38,736 nt of DNA. It comes from Chloroflexota bacterium. Its GTDB lineage: Bacteria > Chloroflexota > Anaerolineae > CG2-30-64-16. The position numbers were made by a program, and so were the translations under genes. The notes under the pieces are model-generated. The model was not told the DNA's origin. It was given only the letters and a program-made list of their open reading frames with translations, and ran no database searches. The stretch is from assembly GCA_029555885.1 (NCBI GenBank), contig JAKPQT010000736.1:1-38736 (forward strand). The letters run 5' to 3'. The first letter of the stretch is position 1. Each line of letters begins with the position of its first letter. Of this stretch, positions 17,057 to 27,101 are shown in pieces.

Positions 17057-17126
17057 GGTTTCAGGTTCGAATGTTGAAAGTTACAGGCTGGCAAACCTGC
17101 AACTTGTACCTTTCACACCTGTAACC
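17057..17126. repeat. Diverged palindromic element inside the trp T-box leader
   Basis: Arms 17057-17087 and 17096-17126 (31 nt each) match as reverse complements at about 23 of 31 positions and include GTTACAGG/CCTGTAAC. Sequence resembles the 7573-7691 element (GGTT-CAGGTT-GAA-GTT-CAGG pattern). It lies just 3' of stem I. Confidence 0.65.
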
Positions 17127-17255
17127 GTCAGTAGCTTGCGTCGGAGTTGCCACCGTTATCAAGGCAAAGAGTATAAGCAGCTATGGGCGCAGGGCGCTGC
17201 GCACTGCAGTGCATGGCGCACCGCTGCCGTACTCGACAGAGTGAGGCTGGCTCAG

Positions 17256-17288
17256 AGTCCCCGTCGTCATCACGGCGGGACTTTTTTG
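17256..17288 (+). terminator. Extra intrinsic terminator upstream of the T-box antiterminator
   Basis: AGTCCC(C)GTCG pairs with CGGCGGGACT (10 bp, one bulge, TCATCA loop) followed by TTTTTT. It comes before the T-box motif. Its tail TTTTTTGTTAAGCT (17282-17295) is repeated exactly after the main terminator (17360-17373). Confidence 0.7.
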
Positions 17289-17329
17289 TTAAGCTGACAT
17301 GCCGGCCTAACCAGGGTGGCACCGCGGGA

Positions 17330-17366
17330 AATCCTCCCCCGTCCCTGAATGGGTGAGGATTTTTTG
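17330..17366 (+). terminator. T-box-controlled terminator before trpE
   Basis: AATCCTC (17330-17336) pairs with GAGGATT (17355-17361), with an inner CCC/GGG, followed by a six-T run. It overlaps the 3' arm of the antiterminator, so the two folds exclude each other. Confidence 0.8.
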
Positions 17367-17413
17367 TTAAGCTTGCGCTCATATGCGCAAGCCGCCAGCC
17401 TGCGGAGGTCGCC

Positions 17414-18955
17414 ATGACACTCACCACGTTGTTCAACGAGGCGCGTACAGCCACACGCCTTGGATCGGATCGTCCCGAGATACTCGCTCCACAACCCAAC
17501 CTGCTGCCGGTCGTGCGCGAGCTGCCCGCGGACCTGGAAACTCCCGTCTCCGTCTATCTCAAGCTTGCCGGCCAGGGACCTTCGTTCTTGCTGGAAAGCA
17601 TCACCGGCGGCGAACAGGTTGCACGCTACTCCTTCATCGGCGTCCACCCCAGCCGGGCCTTCATCTTCCGCAACGGCCATTTCGAAGACCATCACAACGC
17701 CGCGGTGCAGCGCGAGGCGATGCCCACGGGCCAGGACCCGTTGGACATCCTGCGCCGTGAGCTCTCCGCTTACCGGCCCGTCTCCCTGCCCGGCCTGCCC
17801 CGCTTCTCCGGTGGTCTGGTCGGCTACCTGGCCTATGACACCGTCCGCTTCTACGAGCCGACCCTCCACCTGGAGCCGCACGCCGGCCTGCCCGACGCGC
17901 TCATGCTGCTGGCCGACACGGTCGTCGCATTCGACCACGCCTTTGGCCGCCTGCTGCTGATCACCAATGTGCATCTGAACACGGAACAGACCGCAGACGA
18001 TGAACAGAAAGCCATTGCAGATGCCGAGGCACGGCTCGACGAGATTCAGGCTCGCATCGAAGGGCCGCTGCCCACCCGCCAAATCCCTCAGCTCCCCGAC
18101 TGCTGCACCGACCTGACCTCGAATCGCACCTTCGAGGAGTTCACGAACGCGGTCGTGCAGGCCAAAGAGCATATCGCCGCGGGCGACATCTTCCAGGTCG
18201 TCCTGTCGCAGCGGTTCAGCCGCAAGACCTCTGCCGCCCCGTTCGATATCTACCGCGCGCTGCGCCGGCTCAACCCGTCGCCCTACATGTTCTTCTTCGA
18301 CTTCAACCACCTGCTCGGCGATGAGCCGCTGTGCCTGATCGGCGCCTCGCCGGAGATGCACGTCCGGCTGGAGGGCCGCCGCGCGAGCCTCCGGCCCATC
18401 GCGGGTACGCGGCCGCGCGGCGCAGACACCGCCGCCGATGTCGCGCTGGAGCGCGAGCTGCTGGCCGACCCGAAGGAACGTGCTGAGCACGTCATGCTCG
18501 TCGACCTCGCGCGCAACGACCTCGGCCGCGTCTGCACCTATGGCACGGTCCGCGTGCCGGAGCAGATGGTGGTGGAGCGTTACTCGCACGTCATGCACAT
18601 CGTCTCGCACGTCGAGGGCGAGCTCCGGCCCGAGTACGATGGGTTCGACCTGGTGCGCGCGACCTTCCCGGCGGGCACGGTCAGCGGCGCACCTAAGATT
18701 CGTGCGATGCAGATCATCCGGGAGCTGGAAGGCGAGCCGCGCGGGCCCTATGCCGGGGCCGTCGGCTACTTCTCCTATGACGGCTCGCTCGATACCTGCA
18801 TCGCCATTCGGACGCTCGCCATGCAGGGCCAAGAGGTCAGCGTCCAGGCGGGCGCGGGCATCGTGGCCGACTCCGTGCCCGAGCTGGAATACCAGGAATC
18901 GGTCAACAAGGCGCGGGCGCTGGCCGCCGCAGTCGAGACAGCAGAAAAGAGGTAG
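17414..18955 (+). CDS. trpE: Anthranilate synthase component I
   Basis: Converts chorismate to anthranilate with ammonia delivered by TrpG. At 513 residues it is of normal length. SFLLESITGGEQVARYSFIG near residue 60 contains the LLES element of the tryptophan feedback site. The chorismate-binding domain shows GDIFQVVLSQRF, GASPEMHVRLEG, PIAGTRPRGA, FPAGTVSGAPKIRAM and QAGAGIVADSVPE-EY-E. ATG with GGAGG. First gene of an operon controlled by the T-box; trpG follows after 3 nt. Confidence 0.97.
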   Translation: MTLTTLFNEARTATRLGSDRPEILAPQPNLLPVVRELPADLETPVSVYLKLAGQGPSFLLESITGGEQVARYSFIGVHPSRAFIFRNGHFEDHHNAAVQREAMPTGQDPLDILRRELSAYRPVSLPGLPRFSGGLVGYLAYDTVRFYEPTLHLEPHAGLPDALMLLADTVVAFDHAFGRLLLITNVHLNTEQTADDEQKAIADAEARLDEIQARIEGPLPTRQIPQLPDCCTDLTSNRTFEEFTNAVVQAKEHIAAGDIFQVVLSQRFSRKTSAAPFDIYRALRRLNPSPYMFFFDFNHLLGDEPLCLIGASPEMHVRLEGRRASLRPIAGTRPRGADTAADVALERELLADPKERAEHVMLVDLARNDLGRVCTYGTVRVPEQMVVERYSHVMHIVSHVEGELRPEYDGFDLVRATFPAGTVSGAPKIRAMQIIRELEGEPRGPYAGAVGYFSYDGSLDTCIAIRTLAMQGQEVSVQAGAGIVADSVPELEYQESVNKARALAAAVETAEKR

Positions 18956-18958
18956 AGG

Positions 18959-19525
18959 ATGATAGCCGTCATCGATAACTACGATTCGTTCACCTACAAC
19001 CTCGTCCAGTATCTCGGCGAGCTGGGCGCGGAGGTGTGCGTGTACCGCAATGACGCCATCCGGCCGCACGAGCTGGATGCGCTCCAGCCCAGCCATATCG
19101 TCATCTCACCGGGACCGGGCACGCCGGACGACGCGGGCATCTCGAAGGAAGTCATCCGCAAGTTGGGGACGCGGCGGCCCATCCTCGGCGTCTGCCTGGG
19201 CCATCAGTGCATCGGGGAGGTGTACGGCGGCAAGGTTGTGCGGGCTCCGCGGCTTGTCCACGGCAAGACATCGCCCGTCTACCACTACGGCGACGGTCTG
19301 TTCATCGGCCTGCCCAGCCCGTTCGAGGCCACCCGTTACCACTCGCTCATCGTTGCGGAGCCTACGCCGGACGTGCTGGAAATCACCGCGTTCACGACCG
19401 AGGGCGAGGTCATGGGCCTGCGCCACAAGGCGCTGCCTATCTATGGCGTCCAGTTCCACCCGGAGTCGATTCTGACCGCAGGCGGCAAGCAGATCCTGCG
19501 AAACTTCCTGAACGTGCGACTATAG
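18959..19525 (+). CDS. trpG: Anthranilate synthase component II (glutamine amidotransferase)
   Basis: Class I glutamine amidotransferase, 188 residues, that feeds ammonia to TrpE. The catalytic Cys is in [15 protein letters not shown] and the His-Glu pair in [22 protein letters not shown] and [11 protein letters not shown] are family marks. As in many bacteria it could also serve a PabB for folate, but no pabB is in the window. The ribosome site GGTAGAGG overlaps the trpE end. Confidence 0.96.
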   Translation: MIAVIDNYDSFTYNLVQYLGELGAEVCVYRNDAIRPHELDALQPSHIVISPGPGTPDDAGISKEVIRKLGTRRPILGVCLGHQCIGEVYGGKVVRAPRLVHGKTSPVYHYGDGLFIGLPSPFEATRYHSLIVAEPTPDVLEITAFTTEGEVMGLRHKALPIYGVQFHPESILTAGGKQILRNFLNVRL

Positions 19526-19533
19526 GGAAGATG

Positions 19534-19583
19534 AGAAACCCGGCTTCGTGTGAAGCTTCGGTTCACCTGAAAAACGGGTTTCT
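19534..19583. repeat. AGAAACCCG...CGGGTTTCT palindromic element between trpG and trpD
   Basis: Arms AGAAACCCG (19534-19542) and CGGGTTTCT (19575-19583), with a nested GTGAA/TTCAC pairing in the centre. It fills most of the 79-nt gap, the only sizeable gap in the trp operon besides that before trpB. Same family as 8030-8083. Confidence 0.75.
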
Positions 19584-19604
19584 TGGACCCAAAGGAGACT
19601 CACC

Positions 19605-20719
<1,115 letters not shown>

Positions 20720-20723
<4 letters not shown>

Positions 20724-21529
20724 GCCGGCTGAACGAAATCTTCGAGACGAAGCGCGCGGAGGTCGCTGCGGCCCGCGCCGCGCTGCCGCTCGCCGGGTTG
20801 GCCGCGCGGGCGCAGGAGACGCCGCCCCCCCGCGACTTCGTGGCCGCGCTGCGCTCAGCCGCCCGGCCCGGGCTCATTGCCGAAGCCAAGCACGCGTCGC
20901 CCTCGCGAGGGGTACTCATGGCCGACTTCGACCCGCTGCGGCTGGCGCACACCTATTCGCAACACGGCGCAGCCGCCATCAGCGTGTTGACCGACGAACG
21001 CTACTTCCGCGGCTCGCTCGACCATCTGCGGGCCATCCGCGCGGCGGTGGACCTGCCGCTGCTGCGCAAAGATTTCGTGTATGACCCGTACCAGGTCTAC
21101 GAGGCGCGGGCCGCGGGCGCGGATGCCATCCTGCTGATCGTCGCCGCGCTCGCCGCGGCGCAACTGGCCGAGCTGCACGGGCTGGCCGGGGAGCTGGGCA
21201 TGGCCGCGCTGGTCGAGGTCCACACGGCGGATGAATTGGACACCGCGCTGGCGCTCCGCCCAGGGCTGGTCGGCATCAACGCGCGCAACCTGCACGACTT
21301 CAGCGTCAGCCTGGAGACGACGCGCGATCTGGCGCGGCGCGTACCGCGTGCGGTCTGCCTGGTCGCGGAGAGCGGCATCCATACTGCGGACGATGTCGCG
21401 TGGCTCGGCCAGGCCGCGCGCGCCGATGTCGGCCAGGGCGTCGATGCGATCCTGGTCGGTGAGGCGCTTGTGACCGCACCGGACGTCGCAGCGAAGGTGC
21501 GCGAATTGAGCAGCGCAGGTGGAACATGA
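20720..21529 (+). CDS. trpC: Indole-3-glycerol phosphate synthase
   Basis: Closes the indole ring from CdRP, releasing CO2. The 269-residue TIM barrel has IAEAKHASPSRG (catalytic Glu and Lys of the ExKxxSPS motif), LLRKDFVYDPYQVYEARAAG, LVEVHTADEL, GINARNLHDF (GINNRNL in most) and VAESGIHTADDV. Translationally coupled to trpD by a 4-nt ATGA overlap and to trpF by another. Confidence 0.96.
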
Positions 21530-22167
21530 TCGTCAAAATCTGCGGGGTACGCACCCCCGATGACGCGCTCGCCGCGCTGGACGCGGGGACGGACATGCTC
21601 GGCTTCAACTTCTACGAGCCCAGCCCACGCTACATCGCACCCGCGGCCTGCGCCCGGCTCGTCGCGCACCTGCGGCAGCGCGGCGCGACCGCGACCCTCG
21701 TCGGCGTGTTCGTAAACCTGCCGCCCGTGCAGGTGGCGGCTATTCTCGACGAGTGCGGGCTCGACCTGGCGCAACTGCACGGCGATGAACCGCCTGCGGA
21801 CCTCGCCGCGCTTGCCGGTCGCGCGTTCAAGGCCATCCGCCCGCGTGATCTTCCAGAGGCGCGGGCACAGGCCGCGGCCTACAGCCTCGGTGCGCCGCCC
21901 GCCGGTGCGCCCGCGCTCCTGGTGGACGCGGCCGCGGTCGGGGCTTACGGCGGCAGCGGCCAGGTCACGAACCTGGATTTGGCGGCCGCGCTGGCTGCTC
22001 AGACGCGGCTCCTGCTGGCCGGCGGACTCCGCCCCGACAATGTCGCGGCAGCCGTCGCCGCGGTGCAGCCGTGGGGCGTGGATGTGGCCTCCGGCGTCGA
22101 ATCCGCGCCCGGCGTCAAAGACCCGGCGAAGATGACGGAGTTCATCGCGCGCGCGAAAGGTTACTGA
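21526..22167 (+). CDS. trpF: Phosphoribosylanthranilate isomerase
   Basis: Amadori isomerisation of PRA to CdRP. The 213-residue barrel starts MIVKICGVRTPDDA with catalytic Cys7 region; LAQLHGDEPP, LLVDAA (catalytic Asp) and DVASGVESAPGVKDP are conserved. Start overlaps the trpC stop (ATGA). The gap to trpB carries a palindrome. Confidence 0.95.
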   Translation: MIVKICGVRTPDDALAALDAGTDMLGFNFYEPSPRYIAPAACARLVAHLRQRGATATLVGVFVNLPPVQVAAILDECGLDLAQLHGDEPPADLAALAGRAFKAIRPRDLPEARAQAAAYSLGAPPAGAPALLVDAAAVGAYGGSGQVTNLDLAAALAAQTRLLLAGGLRPDNVAAAVAAVQPWGVDVASGVESAPGVKDPAKMTEFIARAKGY

Positions 22168-22169
22168 GT

Positions 22170-22207
22170 ACTCATTACTCGTTACTCATTCGTAACGAGT
22201 AATGAGT
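22170..22207. repeat. Palindrome between trpF and trpB
   Basis: Perfect 16-bp stem ACTCATTACTCGTTAC (22170-22185) with GTAACGAGTAATGAGT (22192-22207), loop TCATTC, and further imperfect TACTCGTTACTC-type repetition around it. No T-run, so read-through into trpB is expected. Confidence 0.85.
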
Positions 22208-22232
22208 AGCGAGTAAAGACGAATCGGGAGTC

Positions 22233-23450
22233 ATGATGCACACCAACGGACACTTGCCCGCGAAGTTCGGGCCTTACGGCGGCCAGTTCGTGCCTGAGAC
22301 GCTGATGCCCGCGCTGGCAGAGCTGGAGGCGGCCTACATCGCGTTCGCCTCGGACGCGGTATTCGCGGCGGAGTATAGCGACCTGCTGCGCACCTACGTG
22401 GGCCGGCCCACGCCGCTCACCCACGCGCGGCGGCTGACCGGATATCTCGCCGGCGCGCAGGTCTACCTCAAGCGCGAGGACCTGGCCCATACCGGCGCGC
22501 ACAAGATCAACAACGCGCTCGGCCAGGCGCTCCTCGCCCGGCAGACGGGCAAGCGTCGGGTCGTGGCGGAGACGGGCGCGGGCCAGCACGGGGTCGCGTC
22601 CGCTACGGTCGCGGCACTGCTCGGCCTGGAATGCGTCGTCTACATGGGCACGACCGACATCGCCCGGCAGCAGCCGAACGTCCAGCGCATGAAGCTGCTC
22701 GGCGCGGAGGTACGGCCGGTCGATTCGGGGACGTGCACGCTCAAGGATGCCATCAACGAAGCCATCCGCGACTGGGTCACGAACGTCCGCACGACGCACT
22801 ATCTGCTCGGCTCCGCGCTCGGCCCGCACCCCTACCCCACCATCGTGCGCGATTTCCAGTCCGTCATCGGCCGTGAAGCGCGCGCTCAGATGCTCGACGT
22901 GCTGGGCCGGCTGCCCGATGCGTGCATCGCGTGCGTCGGCGGCGGCTCCAACGCCATCGGCCTGTTCCATGCGTTCCGCGAGGACGCCGGCGTGCGACTC
23001 ATCGGGGTGGAGGCGGGCGGTGCAGGGGTCGCTACGGGCCGCCACGCGGCGCGCTTTGCCGATCCGGCCCTGGGGCGGCCGGGTGTGCTCCACGGCACAC
23101 ACACTTATGTCTTGCAGGATGCCGCGGGCCAGATTGCCGCGACCCACTCCATCTCCGCGGGCCTCGACTATGCCGCGATTGGGCCGGAGCACGCGTTCCT
23201 GCGCGAGACGGGCCGCGCCGAATACACGACTGCGAGCGACGACGAGGCGCTGGCCGCATTCCAATTGCTTGCGCAGACCGAAGGCATCCTCCCCGCGCTC
23301 GAATCAGCCCATGCCGTGGCCGAGGCCGTCAGACTGGCCCCTACCCTGGACAAAGACCACATCCTGCTGGTCAATCTGTCGGGCAGGGGCGACAAGGACC
23401 TTGACAGCGTCCTTCAAGCGCTCAAGGAACGAGAGGAGCCGCACACATGA
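22233..23450 (+). CDS. trpB: Tryptophan synthase beta chain
   Basis: PLP enzyme joining indole and serine. The 405-residue TrpB1-type protein starts with [18 protein letters not shown]. The PLP Lys is in [20 protein letters not shown], followed by [20 protein letters not shown] and [15 protein letters not shown], and ends with [16 protein letters not shown] gives two adjacent possible starts behind GGGAG. Its stop overlaps trpA (ATGA), fitting the alpha-beta complex. Confidence 0.97.
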   Translation: MMHTNGHLPAKFGPYGGQFVPETLMPALAELEAAYIAFASDAVFAAEYSDLLRTYVGRPTPLTHARRLTGYLAGAQVYLKREDLAHTGAHKINNALGQALLARQTGKRRVVAETGAGQHGVASATVAALLGLECVVYMGTTDIARQQPNVQRMKLLGAEVRPVDSGTCTLKDAINEAIRDWVTNVRTTHYLLGSALGPHPYPTIVRDFQSVIGREARAQMLDVLGRLPDACIACVGGGSNAIGLFHAFREDAGVRLIGVEAGGAGVATGRHAARFADPALGRPGVLHGTHTYVLQDAAGQIAATHSISAGLDYAAIGPEHAFLRETGRAEYTTASDDEALAAFQLLAQTEGILPALESAHAVAEAVRLAPTLDKDHILLVNLSGRGDKDLDSVLQALKEREEPHT

Positions 23451-24271
23451 GCAGCCAGCGCATCCACGCCGCATTCGCCGCCGCGCGAGCCGAGGGCCGC
23501 GCGGCGCTCATGCCCTACTTCACGGCCGGCTTCCCGGATTTCGACACCTCAGCCGCCGTCCTGAGCGGCATCATCGAGGCCGGCGCCGACCTGATCGAGC
23601 TGGGCATCCCCTTCTCGGACCCCCTCGCGGATGGCCCAACCATCCAGCAGGCGAGTCAGATTGCGCTGGACAGGGGCATGACGCTCGAAAAAAGCCTGAA
23701 ACTTATCCAAGAATTGCGTATCCATTTTGCAGCGCCGCCGTTCATCGTTATGAGTTACGCCAACCCCATCCTGGCCTATGGCGTCGAACGGTTCGCCGCG
23801 GACGCAGCAGAGGCCGGCGCGGATGGGTTGATCGTACCGGACCTGCCGCCGGAAGAGGCAGCCGCGATCGAACAGGCATGTACTGCACATGACCTGGCGC
23901 TGATCTACCTGGCAGCGCCCACCACCACAACGGGGCGACTGGCCGAGATCGCACGGCGCACTACCGGCTTCCTGTACCTGGTTTCGTTGACCGGCGTCAC
24001 AGGCGAGCGCACCGCACTTCCGACAGATCTGGCAACCTTCGTACAGCGGGCGCGCAGCGTTGCGCACACCCCGCTCGCAGTCGGTTTCGGTATTTCCAAT
24101 CCTGAACAAGCGCGGCTCGTGGGTGAGTTAGCCGATGGCGTCATCGTCGGCTCGGCCCTCATCAAGACCGTCGCGCAAGCCGCTGATCCGGTGCGGGCGG
24201 CGAACGACTTCGTGGGCTGCCTGCGCGGGGCGCTGGCGGTTGCCGGGGAGCATACGCCATGCTCGTCGTGA
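23447..24271 (+). CDS. trpA: Tryptophan synthase alpha chain
   Basis: Cleaves indole-3-glycerol phosphate and channels indole to TrpB. The 274-residue barrel shows [10 protein letters not shown], the catalytic Glu in [19 protein letters not shown] along with the catalytic Asp, and [23 protein letters not shown] and [10 protein letters not shown] bind phosphate. Overlaps trpB by 4 nt and the following aroF by 13 nt. Confidence 0.96.
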   Translation: MSSQRIHAAFAAARAEGRAALMPYFTAGFPDFDTSAAVLSGIIEAGADLIELGIPFSDPLADGPTIQQASQIALDRGMTLEKSLKLIQELRIHFAAPPFIVMSYANPILAYGVERFAADAAEAGADGLIVPDLPPEEAAAIEQACTAHDLALIYLAAPTTTTGRLAEIARRTTGFLYLVSLTGVTGERTALPTDLATFVQRARSVAHTPLAVGFGISNPEQARLVGELADGVIVGSALIKTVAQAADPVRAANDFVGCLRGALAVAGEHTPCSS

Positions 24272-25272
24272 TGCGCCCGGAGGCCACGCTCGAACAGATC
24301 AACCGGGTCATCACCGGCGTACAGGAACGCGGCTACCGAGCCCACCTGTTCCGCGGGGCCGAGCAGACCATCATCGGTGTTGTGGGCGAGGGCCAGTTGC
24401 GGCTGGAAGAGATGTTCGGCGGCGCGCCGGGCATCCAGGAAATCGTGCCGGTCAGCAGGGCGTACAAACTGACCTCTCGCGAGTTCGTCCGCAATGACAC
24501 CCACTTCAACGTGGGTGATGTAACCGTCGGCGGACCGACCATCACGATCATCGCCGGCCCTTGCTCTGTCGAGAGCCGGAGCCAATTGCTTGAGACCGCA
24601 CACGCGGTGCGCGAGGCAGGCGGCCATCTCCTGCGCGGGGGCGCATTCAAACCACGGACTTCGCCCTATGCCTTCCAGGGCCTGGGCGAGGCCGGGCTGG
24701 AACTGCTGGCAGAGGCCCGCGAACTTACGGGGCTGCCGGTCGTAACTGAAGTGATGACGCCGGACATGGTGCCGCTCGTCCGGCGCTACAGCGATATGCT
24801 GCAAATCGGGGCGCGCAACATGCAGAACTACGCGCTGTTGCACGCAGCCGGCGAGAGCCAGCACCCGGTGCTCCTGAAGCGCGGGTTGTCGGCCACAATC
24901 GAAGAACTCCTGATGGCTGCGGAGTACATCCTGTCGCACGGGAATCGGCGGGTCGCGCTGTGCGAGCGAGGCATTCGGACTTTCGAGACTGCCACGCGCA
25001 ACACCACCGACATCAACGCCGTTCCCGTCCTCAAGGCCCGTACGCACCTGCCGGTCATCCTGGACCCCAGTCACAGCACGGGGGAGGCGGCCTACGTCGC
25101 CGCCATCGCCCGCGCGGCCGTGGCTGCGGGCGCCGATGGATTGATCGTCGAAGTGCATCCTGATCCCAAAGCCGCGCTATCCGATGGCGGCCAGTCGTTG
25201 CGACCTGAGCAGTTCGCTCAGTTGGTGGGCCAGGTGCGGGCTATCGCCGCCGCCGTCGGGCGAAAGGCTTAG
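24259..25272 (+). CDS. aroF: DAHP synthase (type I-beta, AroF-like), trp-operon copy
   Basis: First step of the shikimate pathway: PEP plus erythrose-4-phosphate to DAHP. The 337-residue protein has an N-terminal ferredoxin-like regulatory domain ([17 protein letters not shown], about 1-70), as in Thermotoga DAHP synthase, then the barrel with [10 protein letters not shown] (metal Cys), [25 protein letters not shown] and [10 protein letters not shown]. Start overlaps trpA by 13 nt, so it is expressed with the trp genes. A paralogue of equal length heads the Phe/Tyr set at 32301. Its feedback effector is not evident; Trp would suit the context. Confidence 0.95.
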   Translation: MLVVMRPEATLEQINRVITGVQERGYRAHLFRGAEQTIIGVVGEGQLRLEEMFGGAPGIQEIVPVSRAYKLTSREFVRNDTHFNVGDVTVGGPTITIIAGPCSVESRSQLLETAHAVREAGGHLLRGGAFKPRTSPYAFQGLGEAGLELLAEARELTGLPVVTEVMTPDMVPLVRRYSDMLQIGARNMQNYALLHAAGESQHPVLLKRGLSATIEELLMAAEYILSHGNRRVALCERGIRTFETATRNTTDINAVPVLKARTHLPVILDPSHSTGEAAYVAAIARAAVAAGADGLIVEVHPDPKAALSDGGQSLRPEQFAQLVGQVRAIAAAVGRKA

Positions 25273-25297
25273 CACGAAAATATAACTCACTCCTGCC

Positions 25298-25329
25298 GAG
25301 AGGCCACCACCGGGGGGATGTGGCCTCTC
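25298..25329 (+). terminator. Hairpin at the end of the trp operon
   Basis: GAGAGGCCAC (25298-25307) pairs with GTGGCCTCTC (25320-25329) around a GGGGGG-containing loop, 25 bases after the aroF stop. No T-run follows, so termination efficiency is uncertain. The rest of the 233-base gap to 25505 holds only a small CGTCG/CGACG hairpin. Confidence 0.6.
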
Positions 25330-25505
25330 GCACCGGACGGCAGCACAGTCGCCCGTCCCATCTAACCTTCTACGTTTCGATTCATCTTCATGCATCATCC
25401 TTTCTCAGGGTAAGAGGCTGTCTTCGTCGCGTGTTCGACGCGGCCTGAAACAACCGGTCGCAGCCTCGACGCCCGAAACTCCTGCACCAGAAAGGTCTAT
25501 GGTCA

Positions 25506-26999
25506 ATGAAACTCACACACATGCGCGTCCGGCCCCTGCTCCGGCTGTGGCTGGTGATTGCGCTGCTGGCGGTGCCCGCCGGTGTGTCGGCAGAAACCAC
25601 TCCCCCCACAGAGAACTATGACACGAACGCCGGTGCACTTCCGCCTGAGGCGGTCACGGCCAGCGTCGATTGGATGGAGCCCCAGGGCATCAACATCGTG
25701 GACCTCGTGGGCCAGGTGCCCGACAGCATCCTTGCAGGCTCGATCATCTCGCACACGCCGGGCTTCGGCATCGTGCGCTATGAGAGTGGCAAGCGCCAGG
25801 GCAACATCGTCACCATCACTGCGAAGATCTACCCACGTTATGTGGTGGACGGCAAATGGAACGGCTCGCTGTTCGGCTGCCTGGGCCAGCCGGCCCGCAT
25901 CGACCAGTTCGGCTCGGCAACGCCGCCCGCCATTGTCCACCTGTTCGACAACGGGCGCAGCGTGACCCGGGAAGTCGATCTGTACACCTACGTACCGTCG
26001 GGCAAGATGAAGCCTGTCCGCAGCCCGCGGGTGTCCGAGTCGACCAACCAGTACCGCTATCGCGAATCCGAAATGATTCCGACCACGTTTACGGTGGACG
26101 GCGCGCTGATCATCCCGCCCAACATGGGCTGCGAGTTCATCATGTCGTTCAAGAACTACCGCGAGTTAGGTGCGATCTTCATCATCGATGCACCGGCCAA
26201 AACCCGAATTCAAACCATCAAGACCGAGCAGTTTACGTTCCGCTCGTACCTGGGGCCTGGCTTCCGCGGTCTGCTCGGCTCACTCGTCAGCCAACTGTAT
26301 GCGGCAGGCTTTCGCGACCGGGCCGAGAGCGTTCTGCTCTATCCGCCGACCGACGCCGATTACTTCTTCGTCCACTTTGAGCCGACGCTCGTAGACCCCC
26401 ACACAGCTTTCCCCGGCAATCCGCACGGCAACCTGGATCGGCCCGTGGGCGGCACATACCGCATCGGCATTCCGCAGGGCCTGTCCGTGGACCACGTCAA
26501 CAGCATGGGCCTGCCCCTGTACAGCCACTGGCAGGACGTCGACCAGGGCAGCGGACGCTACCTCAACTATGCGAAGACGCCCGTACGCCTGACCGGACCG
26601 GAATACTTCATACCGTCGGGCATCCCCTACAACTCCTGCATGGTCAACGGCGGCTGCCCGCGTGACCTGCTCGACCGTATCTATAACACCACAACCACTG
26701 TGAAAGTCACCTACCTGCGCGTGGACCGAATCAGTGCGGACCTCGAGCGTATCCCTCTGCATATGGCCGGCGCGGGTTATACCGGGACGACTATCATGCC
26801 GGAGGAGCCCGCCGCGCCGACGGGGGAGACTCAGCTGCCGGATGTGGCGCCTGCGGCGAAACGGCGTGTCTTCCTGCCCTGCACCTCCGCATACAAGGTG
26901 GAATTGCCCGCAGACACGGCTGCCGGGTGTAGCAGCGACGGCGGCTGCGGCTGGTTCACGGCAGATGGACGCATGGTGGACTACATCCCGGTGCCCTGA
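25506..26999 (+). CDS. Secreted protein of unknown function
   Basis: I do not recognise this 497-residue protein. It begins with a Sec signal peptide (positive MRVRPLLR, hydrophobic LWLVIALLAVPAGVSA, probable cleavage after Ala-Glu region about residue 30). The mature part has no further membrane helices and looks beta-rich. Cysteines are at NGSLFGC, NMGCEF, NSCMVNGGCP and a C-terminal cluster PCTSAY...AGCSSDGGCGW. Pairs could form disulfides. A linker with PEEPAAPTGETQLPDVAP precedes the last 45 residues. GxxYRIGIPQGLSVDHVNSMG is striking but matches nothing I can name. ATG with AAAGG about 10 nt upstream. Next gene is a GT-C enzyme on the same strand. Confidence 0.75.
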   Translation: MKLTHMRVRPLLRLWLVIALLAVPAGVSAETTPPTENYDTNAGALPPEAVTASVDWMEPQGINIVDLVGQVPDSILAGSIISHTPGFGIVRYESGKRQGNIVTITAKIYPRYVVDGKWNGSLFGCLGQPARIDQFGSATPPAIVHLFDNGRSVTREVDLYTYVPSGKMKPVRSPRVSESTNQYRYRESEMIPTTFTVDGALIIPPNMGCEFIMSFKNYRELGAIFIIDAPAKTRIQTIKTEQFTFRSYLGPGFRGLLGSLVSQLYAAGFRDRAESVLLYPPTDADYFFVHFEPTLVDPHTAFPGNPHGNLDRPVGGTYRIGIPQGLSVDHVNSMGLPLYSHWQDVDQGSGRYLNYAKTPVRLTGPEYFIPSGIPYNSCMVNGGCPRDLLDRIYNTTTTVKVTYLRVDRISADLERIPLHMAGAGYTGTTIMPEEPAAPTGETQLPDVAPAAKRRVFLPCTSAYKVELPADTAAGCSSDGGCGWFTADGRMVDYIPVP

Positions 27000-27000
27000 T

Positions 27001-27030
27001 TTGGGCGAACCATCGGGCGGAGAGTAGAAT
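27001..27030 (+). promoter_or_regulatory. Possible promoter of the GT-C gene
   Basis: TTGGGC, 18-nt spacer, TAGAAT; 72 bases before the GTG start. Confidence 0.45.
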
Positions 27031-27101
27031 CAGGGCAACCATGTGACCCCTCGCCGCGCAGCAGCCCACCGCTACCTGCCGGCCCAGGAAGGATTCGCCC
27101 C

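Larger units (their letters stand above)
16943..17366 (+). promoter_or_regulatory. tRNA-Trp-responsive T-box riboswitch leader of trpE
   Basis: Binds tRNA-Trp and lets transcription continue when the tRNA is uncharged. Stem I spans about 16945-17046 (CTGTG/CACAG base), with GGGGACGAGTA opposite GAATGGACC forming the specifier loop; the specifier is TGG (17029-17031). AGAGAGCGGG and GGTGAGAG are the distal stem I motifs. The T-box AGGGTGGCACCGCG is at 17313-17326. TGGC (17317-17320) would pair with GCCA-3' of tRNA-Trp, whose discriminator base is G. AGGG...GCG can pair with CGTCCCT (17340-17346) as antiterminator, competing with the terminator AATCCTC/GAGGATT followed by Ts (17330-17366). The trpE start is 48 nt further on. 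Odd points: an inserted palindrome and an extra terminator, listed separately. Confidence 0.93.

Noticed and set aside
16919..17413. A Trp-rich leader peptide for the trp operon
   Set aside because: No ORF with a Trp run and ribosome site is present; control by the T-box explains the leader.
17270..19096. Long minus-strand frame (608 codons) opposite the T-box end and trpE
   Set aside because: It is antisense to a clear trpE; composition is Arg/Glu/Val-rich as expected of a shadow frame in GC-rich DNA and it shows no domain.
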